Part shown: positions 21,501-30,367 of the stretch, one piece after another
Numbering within the stretch: the first letter of the stretch is position 1
How the letters are laid out: each line of letters begins with the position of its first letter
Assembly (NCBI GenBank): GCA_030248065.1
Contig: JASAMV010002173.1
Location: 50,269-114,268 of the forward strand
Source: Rhynchonema sp. JSB1_4
Lineage: Eukaryota > Nematoda > Chromadorea > Monhysterida > Xyalidae
DNA: 64,000 nt
Direction of reading: 5' to 3'
Translations under genes and position numbers: made by a program
Notes under the pieces: model-generated
The model's input: only the letters and a program-made list of their open reading frames with translations
What the model was told of the DNA's origin: nothing
The model's database searches: none

Positions 21501-24177
21501 GACCCATCATCAACGAAAACACGAATGCACCCTCTTCGCTGGTAACGACGCCAATGTTGTTGCACAGCTCGATAACGTCACGTTTGAATGTTGAATAATG
21601 CTGTGGACTTCCAACTCCGTTGTAAATCTGCACCGTACCTCCTTTGAGGTAGCTGACAACGTCCTTTTGCAGTTCCCTTCGTCGATCGGGCGATATCTTC
21701 CAACTGATTTGTACCGGCACTCCAACTTGCGCATAGTACTGTTGCGGTCCTGATTGAGCCATACCAGGGTTGAAAAGTTCAGAATCGTCCAACCCTGAAC
21801 GCCTGATGTTCGCGAACTGTTGCAGCTGGCCCTGTGCGGACAACGGTTGGATCTGGCCATCTGAGTTCACCTGCGGTACCAATTGTTGTTGATTCTGTAG
21901 CTGCGCGACCTGTTGTTGTGATTCCGGTACGAAATTCTGTTGCGCTGCCACTTGCTGTTGCTGCATGTCGAATGAAGGCTGATTGTGCGCGTCCAACTGT
22001 TGAGCCTGTTGCTGCATCACTGGCATCGGCTGGTGTGTTCCGTTCATTTGGGCAGCCATCATCATATTGCGCTGGTCGGCCAGTTGAGCTTGAGCTGCCT
22101 GTCCTTGATTATTCAGGGGCCGATTGTTGTTCTGTGGGATCGCGCTCCCGACGACATGGCCAGTCGATTGTGCGTGGTAAACCACTGGGTGTGGCATTTT
22201 ACCACCGCAGTCTCGGCAATAGCAAAATGAAACTGGCGCGTTGCTGTTGCATTCCCCGCCCGGGTTGTAGTCTGCGCCGCGTACCATACTGTACTGTCGA
22301 GGGTACGGGGGTAGCTGGTCAGACACAAGATGTTCGTGCCGAGAACGGGATCGCAGCTGGTCCTGTCGTCGCGTGATGCTGCTCTGTCGCGGACGTCTGT
22401 ATTCATGCTCGGTTGACGAGGTTGGTCGTTCACGCGATGACGTGTGGTGACGTTCATTAAGTTCTGTCTGAGTGCTCGGTGCTGCTGAAATGCTGTACTG
22501 TTCGTCATGCTGTTGTTTTGCAGCCACCGACGGTCGTGCTTTCTTTTGTCGCGACGTAGACTTCTTTTTCGATTTCGCCTCCTTGTACTTTTCAGCATTT
22601 CGTGTCAACGAACGTCCTGCGCGCTGTTGTTTTTTCGATCGCGGTCGTGGGTTCGGCGAAGTTGATGTTTCACGCGCGCGCTGTCTCGTTTCCTTTCGTT
22701 GGCCTGACCGCGGTTTGGCTATAGGAGTCCGATCCGGCGACGAGAGCACTGTGATTGTATCGTTCGAATCGTCATCTGAAGAATCACCATCGTCGCTGTC
22801 GGGTTCGTCAGACGCCTCGGACTCTGAACTGCTCGATTTGAAGTCGTCGTCACTGTGCACGTCTTTCGGGGCTCGCTCATCGCTGCTGTTCGCTGTATCG
22901 TACGATGAATCTGAACTCTGCTGCTTGTTCTGTTGCTGAACTTCGCGTGGACGCATCCGGATTTTCGCACTCTCAACACGCTTGATGCCGAATTCCCGGA
23001 AATAATGAATCAAATCCCGCTCGCGCATCAACAGATTGGCGGGATCATCGTGTTTGTCGCGCGGGTATCGTTTGCTGAGGAACCACTGAAGCTTGTTCAC
23101 TGCCTCCTCGTCTGCGTCGAGCCATTCGCGCACGTCCATGCAGAAGAAGCTCGACCTAGGCGACAACCGCATCATTTTTATGCTGGGGTATCCGTCTTCA
23201 GCCCTATAACACGTGGGCGGCACATATTCTTCTGGAATCGGCATGCTGACGACGGGTGTACCTTTATCGCGCAGGATGTCGCCCACTGGTCGATCAGGTT
23301 CACTCTCATTTGGTTCCTGCGGCGGGGTTGGTTCGGCCAATCGAACGAGCGGCACTGTTTGCTGTCGTGTTTGTTGCTGTTCCTGCTGTGGTGCTGGTTC
23401 CTGTTCATAAATCTGGATATTCGGGTTCAAATGTTTGCGCAGCAACGTTGGCGACATACTGGCTGTGTACTGTGTGCGGTCCTGTGCAGCCTGCTGTGGC
23501 GCTAAAATGCCTGGCGACGTTTGTGTGATTGCTGCTGGTCGGCCTGAAACATTAGGTACTGGTGACGGGCCGTTCATGCTTGGCGGCTGCTGCTGCGCGT
23601 CTGTGGGTGTCGAAGTTTTCTTCGGCTTCGACGAACGAACCACTTTTTTCCGACCGCTTTTATCCAATTTCGTCAGCATTCGTTGCACGGCTTTGTTGTC
23701 CTGACGTTCCTGTTCGATATATGCCTCGTTCACCTCTCGCTGCTGTTTACGCCACTCATTCCGTGCTATTTTTGGGATGACGGGCTTCGGCTGACGCTTT
23801 GTGTTCGTTGCCTCGGGCATGAGCGGAGGAAAGTCGCCTTGCTGCATCAGGAACTGCCGTGTTGTATTCTGCGCAGGTGCTGGCTGTACGGGTGCACGTG
23901 GCTGTAGCGGCTGCCGAACGGTTGAGCTGTACCTGCGACGCGGTTCATTTTGCTGTTCGGGTTGTGCTGCTAGCGGTAGCTGTTGCCGATTGAAATGTGG
24001 ACATTCCATCTGGTGATGTCCAGGTACTCCGCACGTCGTGCACGTCGGCCGATTCGGGCTCAGGAAGCGCGAGTTTCGAGGTGTCGTCATCCTGTCGTGC
24101 GCTTGTCGCTGTTTGTGCTCCTCCAAAAGTTGGTCGATCCTTTCACAGAACGTGTCAATACCCAATCGTGACTCCAA
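15544..24177 (-). CDS. gag-pol: Ty3/Gypsy-type Gag-Pol polyprotein (2877 aa)
   Basis: One uninterrupted frame. In order: an N-terminal CCHC knuckle (CTTCGVPGHHQMEC, about residue 46); a long Gln/Ser/Arg-rich region; a capsid-like domain (about 850-1050); two CCHC knuckles (about 1101 and 1141); aspartic protease with DSG (about 1337); reverse transcriptase with YLDD (about 1931); RNase H (about 2080); and integrase with an HHCC start (HCGHFGKDK, about 2489), catalytic Asp in HMDILQ, Asp in TDQG and Glu in SVERSNR. A GPY/F-type C-terminal module (TGPYMVIQV) follows. Gag and Pol share one frame without a shift. There is no envelope gene. Gag at about 1260 residues is unusually long. All catalytic motifs are intact, so it may be recently active. 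The order protease-RT-RNase H-integrase fits Metaviridae. Confidence 0.93.
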   Translation of the reverse strand: MESRLGIDTFCERIDQLLEEHKQRQAHDRMTTPRNSRFLSPNRPTCTTCGVPGHHQMECPHFNRQQLPLAAQPEQQNEPRRRYSSTVRQPLQPRAPVQPAPAQNTTRQFLMQQGDFPPLMPEATNTKRQPKPVIPKIARNEWRKQQREVNEAYIEQERQDNKAVQRMLTKLDKSGRKKVVRSSKPKKTSTPTDAQQQPPSMNGPSPVPNVSGRPAAITQTSPGILAPQQAAQDRTQYTASMSPTLLRKHLNPNIQIYEQEPAPQQEQQQTRQQTVPLVRLAEPTPPQEPNESEPDRPVGDILRDKGTPVVSMPIPEEYVPPTCYRAEDGYPSIKMMRLSPRSSFFCMDVREWLDADEEAVNKLQWFLSKRYPRDKHDDPANLLMRERDLIHYFREFGIKRVESAKIRMRPREVQQQNKQQSSDSSYDTANSSDERAPKDVHSDDDFKSSSSESEASDEPDSDDGDSSDDDSNDTITVLSSPDRTPIAKPRSGQRKETRQRARETSTSPNPRPRSKKQQRAGRSLTRNAEKYKEAKSKKKSTSRQKKARPSVAAKQQHDEQYSISAAPSTQTELNERHHTSSRERPTSSTEHEYRRPRQSSITRRQDQLRSRSRHEHLVSDQLPPYPRQYSMVRGADYNPGGECNSNAPVSFCYCRDCGGKMPHPVVYHAQSTGHVVGSAIPQNNNRPLNNQGQAAQAQLADQRNMMMAAQMNGTHQPMPVMQQQAQQLDAHNQPSFDMQQQQVAAQQNFVPESQQQVAQLQNQQQLVPQVNSDGQIQPLSAQGQLQQFANIRRSGLDDSELFNPGMAQSGPQQYYAQVGVPVQISWKISPDRRRELQKDVVSYLKGGTVQIYNGVGSPQHYSTFKRDVIELCNNIGVVTSEEGAFVFSLMMGPTIKNYWESQGPKRFNFNEIVTALGKIFGEDSSMYNAELRLKTHEWHAGRDTIETYLQRSNELTSELYPNCTHIQFQERVAQTFVRGLPELFVAHLTDHSVNMNNVNDMVIKLRSYMWARATRGEGLSWHDLNPRASQKVRGARGGLTDRGTYRGRGRGYNNSNNNWNNSNQNTNMTNDQYNGFQRGRGQFRGRRGFRGRGGGTDPRTCFKCNQRGHIATECLNDVKPDTTAAPRGGGTTSQQSSEFRCYNCNETGHMSRQCPQPKKERPKNETSAGTTTVVQVSSPQPRDFRDPYYQYCFSCGQEESMCTCVLQHPNTNPRIVTASVQPKKKKGPYHWKHNHKQNQRPCDRPKQASPDLGLVPSDDKIAKLPERNLSEYEKELIPKIAHKIHEEFYTTEGQTLREHQRPYRDYECVELPTPITTSGSSPYIQVFLENMGFRCLVDSGCQPNIIPRAALNILQGKVRYRVPTITHLENLRVNAFNNRNTADIGPFALLRMKVNGRRCLMPFAIDNNEHCDMSIIIGSMSEAMIGTFAPLANRVKEPRPDEMYTVKAFMLSPDVPIYEPINNVDITKVPPEKLPYKQPVHPLPGTKPDDNSKPRQRIIKGPIRVIKNCKIAPFTAQILELEVRPQYMTEAEEQEYHNMDGTKAHRIRTYDDRVITDGIVTVGTNNRFKVEVNNPSQYALKWCKGVTIGKMDTVSLVSPTNNPMFQLSDKQREDPYWSQPCDHQSAERAHRNGDCKPRIYMENSALLGFQMSFEEAQKRYERFADMETHAGTCKDVQVPVKSKTVETGLLDIRKIIMAEQKERVRSKLATDATPEQRWEALHPKLDKALEGTPVLDEHRRRFLEIAKEYHDAFHVFDSDRADAGTDIMLEIKTGDHPPIVESPRQMPYKYREMCRQKLEEQLRTGIIEPSNSEWCSAIVPVIKKDGSLRITVDYRKLNTITVKDKYNLPRPQEILDLIGNGKPLWFSTLDLFSGFHQVRVHPNSKHKTQFVTPFGTFQYNMMPMGTSNSPPVFQRIMNKVFRDFDDRVFVYLDDVIIATKTEEEHLELLGKVFHRLRECGLLMQPKKCDFLKNEVKFLGFILDKNGVRPNPAKVQAIVDFDPPTTPRGVKRFLGMVGFYRHFIPGCSKIAHPLNKLVRKDESWRWGKEQQGAFETLKEKLVTPPVMLQYPDMTKPWVIRTDASCRGLGAVLEQVGPDDKLHPIAYASRRTADAETRYGSTELECLALKWAINKFENYIKGREILVVTDHIALQEAMSRRMRGNARVEKWINEVSMFNPKIAYTPGRGNLVPDFLSRIYDDLNVQPAAAIEYADSFTTELERLKKLADEQDENTDPAQIVRVSMIQVQEEETEAAEFDDTTIELCTHELMEDSEQPSCTVMKAYCFDDKTESDTCAREQPNAVDLQPVATNKVDVFDSSVGLVMNVRATAADQKKKKVVKHRRKHKRNNRSNLAEAAKSKQEPEPEQQSAEPKADGQISQTVVTEATPEQSSTETETTGDATIAELSPVEIVKSKQGEDPFLQRLRLKLDNVYRKLPDPPTMWDNYIVRHHNEFYIDSNDIVRHIHDKGKQTQLCIPAVMQKQLLIDMHEHCGHFGKDKMILAMRREFFWPAMITDVERHYAGCFVCATATGQHRRPKNLVGEVDRPTAPGQCVHMDILQLPVTSRENKYLLMIIDAFSKYLTAYAMQDMSAETCIERYIDYIGTHGVPTKCITDQGVQFTSKLHKSVNAAFGIDHRCTTTYHPQCNGSVERSNRTIIDRFTRMLSQESVEWDTILSTATMYINAMPNEDSGYSPFFVEHGRPIRLPANSIFDELVTKKYCDTPDYVTQLARTVPDIYKECSKGLEKMNERNKKRNDAAEARTKPYEIGERVWVYDPKVANNENYKFARSHTGPYMVIQVNPNKTVKVCRLDEGDTKVVTVNRDKLSRVADEIDNSIVWDGHVAIYVKEENKIKMDKLTKPTRRSNARYNLRGTEEQH

Positions 24178-26314
24178 AAAGCGTGATGACGCCGTATCAG
24201 TAGGTTATGGGAGCTGGCACTCCTTGCAGTTGTGCTTCAATGCGATCCAAGTCAAATACAACGGTATCTGACTATTGAAAAGCCGGGCGACTTCACTGCA
24301 GGCAGTGCTGAACTCGCTGGTGCTGACGTGTATCTGTGCTGCACGCTGATTGGCTGATGTGCGCGCCACCAACCAATGAGAATGCTGATCGGCTATGTCA
24401 ACTGGGATGAAGCGTCGAAAATCGATGATTTATCAGCGGATAAATCACAAATCTTGCAGCGATTTTGCGGTGAAAAGATGGCAACTAGTTGTTGGGTACT
24501 GTGGCTGAAGTGATTCCGGCCCAAACTCGCTCTCCCGATGAAGTACGTCCGCGAAAAAGTCGCTGGAAGGCCGTTCGTGCGCGTACAAGGTATAAATGTA
24601 TACCTTGTTTGTCGATGTTTCTCGGCGAATCTCCGTCCGATCGCGTCGATTTTGATATTGTTGAGCTTGGTTCGTCCTGCGCTATCGATTGATGGGTCAA
24701 CGACAATTCTCCGTTGGTTTTCCACGAAGTTATTCCGTGGAAACTGTCGTTAACTGGTACCGATACTTTTTGTCCAAATTCTCTGATCCTGGCGTTTTTC
24801 GATGTCGCGGTTTTTGTCGAATTTTCCAAGTTTTTTGTCAAAATTGGAAAATTTTGCGAGAGTTCCGGTGTCTCGAGCGTGTGGCTGTCACTTTTTGAAC
24901 AACCACACGCTAGGGTGCACAAAACGCTGATTCTGTTGTCGGTCAAACGCCTGCCGCCGTTTTCAGTCGCTCGTGCGCCGTTTTTCGATATTTTTCGGCC
25001 TTGTTATTCGCTCCTTTCGCCTGTTTGCTGCTCTGTCGATGGATTCAACGACGCGGCGAAGATTCTCAGCACTAAATCGTACCTTTTTGACGATGACCCT
25101 TGGGGCTTTGAATGAAAATTTGTGATTTTGCACCTAAAATGCAAAATCCCCGAAAAATGCCCCAAATTTTGAAGCTTTTCGCTTCTTTTTCAAATTTTAT
25201 ATCTCACTTTCGTGAGATATCTGTTGCCAGGTACTTTTAGATTCGTGAAAAAGTGATTTTCTCACTTTTTCCGGCCGCTGCGCTCCGTTTTCGGTCCTTT
25301 TTGTCACTTTCGGCTCGGCTCGGCTCGGTTCGGGTTCGTCTTGTCGTCGTCGCTCGCTGGGGTGTTCTCGTCTCGTTCGTCGCGTTGGCAACAAACCCGA
25401 TCGATCCTGGGTTTGTTGGGCTGTCCGGACTGCTGGGGGTTCCAAAAAGCAGCCGGTGACGTCGGGGATCCCAATCCGAAAATTCAAAAAACCGAAAAAA
25501 ATCTGGTAAAAAGCTCACTGCCTACTAATCGCTTACCTGCCCCCTAGACCACCGCCCAGTAGTTTCCGGTAATTGCGTCTGGGGGTCGATCACTCCTTCT
25601 TTTCTGCAATCTCGAGCGGCCCAGGCTGTCCTCGCAACAAACTTCTCGCTTTGTCTTGTCTTCGTAGACGGAAATCGACGAATCGGGGCCCTTTTTTGGT
25701 CGGGCCCGCGCAGCAAACGGCTCTGGGGGTGCGGGCGCGGTGATGGGGCGGCCGGGGCGAGATCTCGCAATATAATTTTAGGGGGTTTTATGGTGCAAAA
25801 ACCCCAAAATTAGAAGGGAAAATAAATTTTAAATTCCCCCCAAACCTCTCAAACTTTACCCCTCTCTTTTTGCTCCACTCGAATCCTTTCGTTCGGCTCA
25901 CCACGTGTAACCGTAAGGCGTGGCACTGCCCGGCACCTTACGATACGGCCTCCTTTGCACACTTGGAGACCCGGCCACGGCACGATCGGGCGGGCCCAGG
26001 CTGGAAACACAGTTTAGGCACACAAACAATACTGAAACTCAAACCTCACGAAAGGCCCCGCCGAGTGCCACTGGCCACTCCGGGACTGCGTTTCACGCCA
26101 GTCACTTCACGAATATGATCCCGCGGGTTCTTTCTTCTCGACGTTTATCACAAACACGTTAGTTGCAGTCTCACAACACTTGGTTTCACACACGGAAAAC
26201 ACAAAGTCACACAGAATCTCTTCTACGAAAAAGGGCGCGCGATCTCTTCCAATTCAACGAGTCACGTGCGGAGGAGTACGGGAAAGCCGGCCACACACAT
26301 TTTCAGTCAATACT
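24178..26314. other. Upstream region of the Gypsy-type element; no gene recognised
   Basis: On the minus strand this precedes gag and should hold the leader and 5' LTR. It is rich in GA(C/A)TTTTT-type words like the leader at 58.85-60.66 kb. A CCGACGT-containing stretch near 25450-25475 resembles the primer-binding site found at 58833, but the match is weak. A strong hairpin lies at 25772-25812 (TTTTAGGGGGTTTT against AAAACCCCAAAA). LTR borders are not resolved. Confidence 0.4.
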
Positions 26315-27873
26315 TTACAACCGTTTTCGGGACCGCTTGGCTTTTTTGTGCGGGGTTTTCATCAGGTGTGCGGGCTCAGTGGCTGCCAGCCGGGCCGGGG
26401 GTGCGAGTCCCAAAATGCTATTGCCGGTCGCGATGGTGAGCAGTTGCGCCAGCGGACGATTCGAGGGACCAGCTGAAACGTATGTATTGATGCAATTGAT
26501 GTCATGATGCACCTGAGGTCGGGTACGACCTTGTGAGCGGTGATGATTTACGCGACCGAAAAAAATGCAAGCAAGCACATAATTGTCAGGTGGATTGAAG
26601 CAGGAATGAAACTGACCCGGGATGCAAGTGGGCATGAGACGGATGGGCTGCGGTTGCGCATGGGTCCCACCTGCAGGGAACGGAGGGTCAAGTTCGGCGT
26701 CAAAATTTAATGGTTTTAACGGTTTTTTGAACATAATGTTTTTCGTGAGTTTAATGAGGTTCAGTGGAATTTCGGCGGAAAAACTTTCTACAACATACCT
26801 GCTGCAGCGGGGCCGGCTGGCACAAAATGAAGGGTGTGCGTCGGCACGACCGCCAGTTGGCGAGTGAGTCCTGAGCAAAAGCTTGGTGATTTCAAGTAGC
26901 ATGTTTTGTTGGAGTGCCTTGGGTAAGCACTAAGTGGACCACTGACCTGCGGGGTGCTGGAGTTGGCCAGCCGCTGGTCGAGGTGTAACGGGCACCACGG
27001 GAGCACCTGTGAGATGCTGTGAGCAGTTTTTCGAACGGGATTCATTTTTAATCCCGGGATCGGGATTGGGATCAAGAAAGTGTCGGGATCGGGATCGGGA
27101 TTGTCTTTTTCAAAATGCCGGGATCGGGATCAGAAAAAGGGCCCATCGGGATCCCGTTCGAACACTGGCTGTGAGTAAATTATTGCTTTACTTGTTGAAT
27201 AGTTGCCAATCATTAGAAGGCTGACCTGAACCGGGCGCCGTTCGAGCGTCCTGCGTGGAGACATTGTGGCACGGCTGCGAAACAGTGCGCCGCTTCGAAT
27301 AACTGTGTTCAACTGTAAAAAAAGACCCTGTGTTTAAGGTAAATTATTTACAGGACCCAATATGCTTTTGTGATAACCTTCGCAACGAAGGCGTGGATCG
27401 CGTGCAGACGGCGCCTCGTTTTCTTTATTCACCGTTTCTGTAACCGAAAAGTGTTTACTTGCGCGAAGAAACTAGTTGCGACTGAGGAAAGCTCAAACCT
27501 TCTTCCTCGGCAATGACGAATCGTGACGGTGACAGGTCGTCGGGCTCTGTAAGGGGACCGGGTTTTTTGTCTACGTTCTGCTGTGTGTAGAAGCCAGATA
27601 GAGTGACCGTTAACCTGTCACCTCCTGTGCACATTCGCTGGTTTTCATCTTGCCCCAGTTTTGATTGATGCCGATTGCGGCCGTACTGCGCCGTGGAATC
27701 GCCTTTCTGGGTGTGCGACAGGGATCAGGCGTCTGTGGTGTGAGGTCACACAGCAGTGGTGAATCGCGTCCATTGTTGCATGGTGACCCCTCGACGGCAG
27801 CCGGATGTCGTTTACTCGGCGGTGATTCCACTGGTGATGACGGGGCATACGCGAGCTTGCATGGCGTTCTCAT
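26315..27873 (-). CDS. Hypothetical multi-exon Pro-rich protein with basic tail
   Basis: Several minus-strand frames look like exons of one gene. The first is a Pro/Ser-rich opening exon from an ATG at 27873 (with SPPSKRH and TPQTPDPCRTPRK). Others lie near 27312-27225, about 27000-26950 and 26880-26805, with GT-AG-like borders, and the last ends at 26315 with a lysine/arginine-rich tail (HKKAKRSRKRL) like a nuclear signal. A hAT-type MITE sits in one intron (27024-27167). The joins were inferred by eye. No domain is recognised. It lies downstream of the MATH-BTB gene on the same strand, so it may belong to the Maverick B gene set or to the host. Confidence 0.35.
27024..27167. mobile_element. 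144-bp hAT-type MITE with 8-bp TSD
   Basis: The exact 8-bp duplication GCTGTGAG flanks it (27016-27023 and 27168-27175). The terminal inverted repeat is CAGT(T/G)TTTCGAACGGGAT-like. The inside consists of CGGGATCGGGAT repeats on one side and their inverse at the other end. An 8-bp TSD and a CAG start are typical of hAT elements. It is too short to encode anything. Confidence 0.85.
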
Positions 27874-27915
27874 GTCTGAAACCAGGCACAGGAATGCAGA
27901 AGTGTGAATTCACCT

Positions 27916-29347
27916 TTAAGCCCCCTGAGGAATCCGCTGAAACTCACAGTCGCAGCCCTGTGAGGCTTCCAGCACGTCTTCATAGACACCTCGCCGTTCG
28001 GCTTTGAGCTGTGCCCATTCGCCCGTCTCCATGTCGACCCCCCACTTTTTGGCGCACAACCCGGCGAAGGCAGTGATGTCGCAGCGCAGCATGATTGCGC
28101 CGGTCACAGCCGTTTCAACAAGATTCGTAGGCGTCGTGGTCTCCGCAATGCGCACGGCGCAGGCATCAAACAGTCCTTTGGGGCCATACCTAAAGTTTAG
28201 CCTGGTGTGTGAAGCCCCAACAGGTACTTGGATGAAATGAAGTCCCCAGGCATGATAACTTATAAGGCAGGTTAACTTCTAGACTTATGAGCAAAAATAC
28301 CTCTTCGCCAGTGCCATGAGCGCGATTGTGTCGCACCGACCGGTCGCCATAACGGTGCCACTGTAGAGGTAGGTCAGGTATAAGTTGAAAACGTCCCGCG
28401 ACGCCTGACCGGAGTCGACCGGGATCTAAAAAAAAGTGTATTGACTTTTTGGAAATATTTCACATTAGTCAGAATAACAGAATTACAATTGTGTCTTCGG
28501 GATGAGCCTTGATGTGCTCTCTGAATCCTGGCGCTCGAGCTGCCAGTATGGCTTTGTGCGCCGGGAACGTTGTCGAGCACGCGAACAGCGCGCAATCTGA
28601 GGTGGAATCCCGCGTCTCATCGATGATCTGGAGACTCGCCATATCGGCAACTGAAAAAGTCGTGAAAAAGTCGATTGTAGAAAACGGGTGAAATTATTTT
28701 CTTTTACCCAGGAGCCTCATGGAACCTTCGCGGCTCGGACCGGCGATATCAGCCCACGTCGTCAGAAAACGATCGTCGTCGAGGAACGCCTTGATGCTGA
28801 CTGTGAGTGTGGCAACACCTGAGCCCCCACCGGACAATCTCATCAGATCGTCGTGTGTGCACAACTGACGCATCGTAACTCGAACTCCACCGGGATTCTT
28901 CGTGAATTTCTTCGTCTGACGCATTGGACTGCAAACGCAAGCGCTTGTTTGGGTAGTTTGAGCACGCTTAAAAGTTTTTTCTCCTACCCGTCGCTGACGG
29001 CAATGTCTCCGGACAGTTGCGCCGTGGTCGCGAGCGCCTTCAGTTCCCTTTTCATTTCTGGACTCATTTCTGACACATCGATAAGGAAATCGGTCGTGTT
29101 CGGGATTTCGGTGTTCAGCACCCACATCAATTCAAGACTGCCCAGCCCCGTTTTGGTCGATTTCGACATGTAGTCGCCTGAAAAATGGGTTGTTCGTTGA
29201 TCTGGACTTCCTTTGATAAACTCAGTTGTATTTCGCATCCAAACCTTTGCGGTAAAGTTTGATCGAATTGGCCGGTTTCGACAGTACCCAATCAAAACGC
29301 ACGTCCGTCGCCGGATGCTCGGTGGCGTGTGCATGTATGCTGTCCAT
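27916..29347 (-). CDS. MATH-BTB (SPOP-like) protein, multi-exon
   Basis: ATG at 29347, with pieces of a MATH-like beta-sandwich: exon 1, then about 29179-28987 (STKTGLGSLELMWVL) and about 28937-28720 (LCTHDDLMRL...ATLTVSIKAFL). A BTB/POZ exon follows from about 28652 (DCALFACSTTFPAHKAILAARA). The next exon has YLTYLYSGTVMATGRCDTIA, the BTB C-terminal helices. The final exon, ending at 27916, resembles the BACK-like tail (LFDACAVRI). Introns are 40-110 nt. Such proteins normally recruit substrates to Cullin-3 ubiquitin ligases. It lies directly downstream of two Maverick-type zinc-finger genes on the same strand. It may be a captured host gene or a host gene at the element's edge. Some splice joins are approximate. 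Confidence 0.65.
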
Positions 29348-29408
29348 CTGAAAAATTTTTAATTTTTGTTGGGTCCCATTTGCTGGAGAATGATTTAGTG
29401 CGAACTTA

Positions 29409-29813
29409 TTATTGTTCACATGTCACGTAGTGCTCGAGGTAAGAAGTGGGGGAGTTGAACGTGGTACCACAGACAGCACATATGTACGTGAATACACCCA
29501 AGTGTAACGTGTTGTAATGTTGCTTCAGTGATTTCGAGTCCTTAGCTTTAAAGCCGCACTCCCTGCACATCAGGCAGGATCTTTTCGCGGGATTAAAGTC
29601 GCACATGCGCACATGCCTATACGCGTTGCCCACACGCGTGTTCTTCAGATCTTTGCCACAAAAACAACATTTCTGTAGAGTTTCTTTTGTTATGACCCCA
29701 ATGTCTGTCGGTAGCGTTGGATGGGCGGCGAATATGTGCTGTTTCATCTTCTCAGTTGTTGCTGTGTGGTACATACAGTATGCACATTTAACGTCCATCG
29801 TCCGGCCGCGCAT
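29409..29813 (-). CDS. C2H2/C2HC zinc-finger protein ZF2 (Maverick-type)
   Basis: A single-exon frame of 134 codons with four fingers: CAYCMYHTATTEKMKQH...H (C2H2), CCFCGKDL...HVRMC (C2HC), CRECGFKAKDSKSLKQH...H (C2H2) and CAVCGTTF...HYVTC (C2HC). The same finger order and spacing is found in the neighbouring ZF1 protein and at the N-terminus of the Maverick B DNA polymerase (45.5-45.0 kb). It starts within the stop of ZF1 (TAATG overlap). Likely a nucleic-acid-binding protein; the actual role is unknown. Confidence 0.65.
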   Translation of the reverse strand: MRGRTMDVKCAYCMYHTATTEKMKQHIFAAHPTLPTDIGVITKETLQKCCFCGKDLKNTRVGNAYRHVRMCDFNPAKRSCLMCRECGFKAKDSKSLKQHYNTLHLGVFTYICAVCGTTFNSPTSYLEHYVTCEQ

Positions 29814-30367
29814 TATTTCCGGAGGCCGGGGCAGTACTCAATGTGCTTCGTGTATGTTGCGAGAGTTTTGAAATTGAAGCAGGCATCACACATGGGGCAC
29901 GTCTGGTGTGGGTGGCCGTCATGGAGAAAGCGCTGATGCGTCAGCATGTCTTTGTGTGACGTTGCCCTATAGCTGCAGTTCCGGCATTGTAGGAGATAAA
30001 CCTGAGAAAAATGAACTGATCATAATTTTCCCGCATATACGCACTCACGCACGCACAAACATACACGCACTAGCCTTTGAGCCCAGCTTGAGAAAATTCT
30101 TGTCGCAAAGCCGCATGTGCTCAACGCGCTTGCTGCGTTTCATTGACTGCAATGGTTTCCAGCAGAAAATGCACCAATCATCATTGAGAAAAGAAATTGT
30201 CGCTGCTGGGTATCCGGGATGTTTCAAGCACATATGACGCTTGCAGTCAATAATCTAAAAAATACTTTTAATTCTATGAAAAATGCCGGCAGCGGTCATA
30301 CTGGCAAGCAGGCAGCACTCACGTAAGAACACTTGTAGCTACACAGGCTGCAGTAGGCGTGGGGCAT
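29813..30367 (-). CDS. C2H2/C2HC zinc-finger protein ZF1 (three exons)
   Basis: Exon 1 (30367-30323, 15 codons) holds CSLC and exon 2, from 30254, supplies the two His, so the first finger is split by a 68-nt intron. Exon 2 has CIFCWKPL...HMRLC. Exon 3 (from about 30003) has CRNCSYRATSHKDMLTH and CPMCDACFNF...HIEYC, then a stop overlapping the ZF2 start. Finger architecture and size match ZF2, so the two are tandem paralogues. The second splice donor is chosen among close GT alternatives. The 5' end overlaps the end of the divergent-lineage membrane-protein gene 30339-30917 by about 30 nt on the same strand. Confidence 0.6.

Noticed and set aside
15808..24016. Many plus- and minus-strand ORFs inside the Gypsy-type gene
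   Set aside because: All are shadow frames of the 2877-codon polyprotein, without start context, domains or conservation.
14523..26314. LTR pair of the 15.5-24.2 kb Gypsy-type element
   Set aside because: No matching block could be found by eye on the two sides, so borders are not claimed.
26163..26507. Plus-strand ORF 26163-26507
   Set aside because: It is antisense to better exon candidates with splice sites, with no recognisable features.
28694..29125. Single 143-codon ORF across the MATH region
   Set aside because: It runs through an evident intron. The upstream half has no similarity to the domain; only its downstream part is exon.
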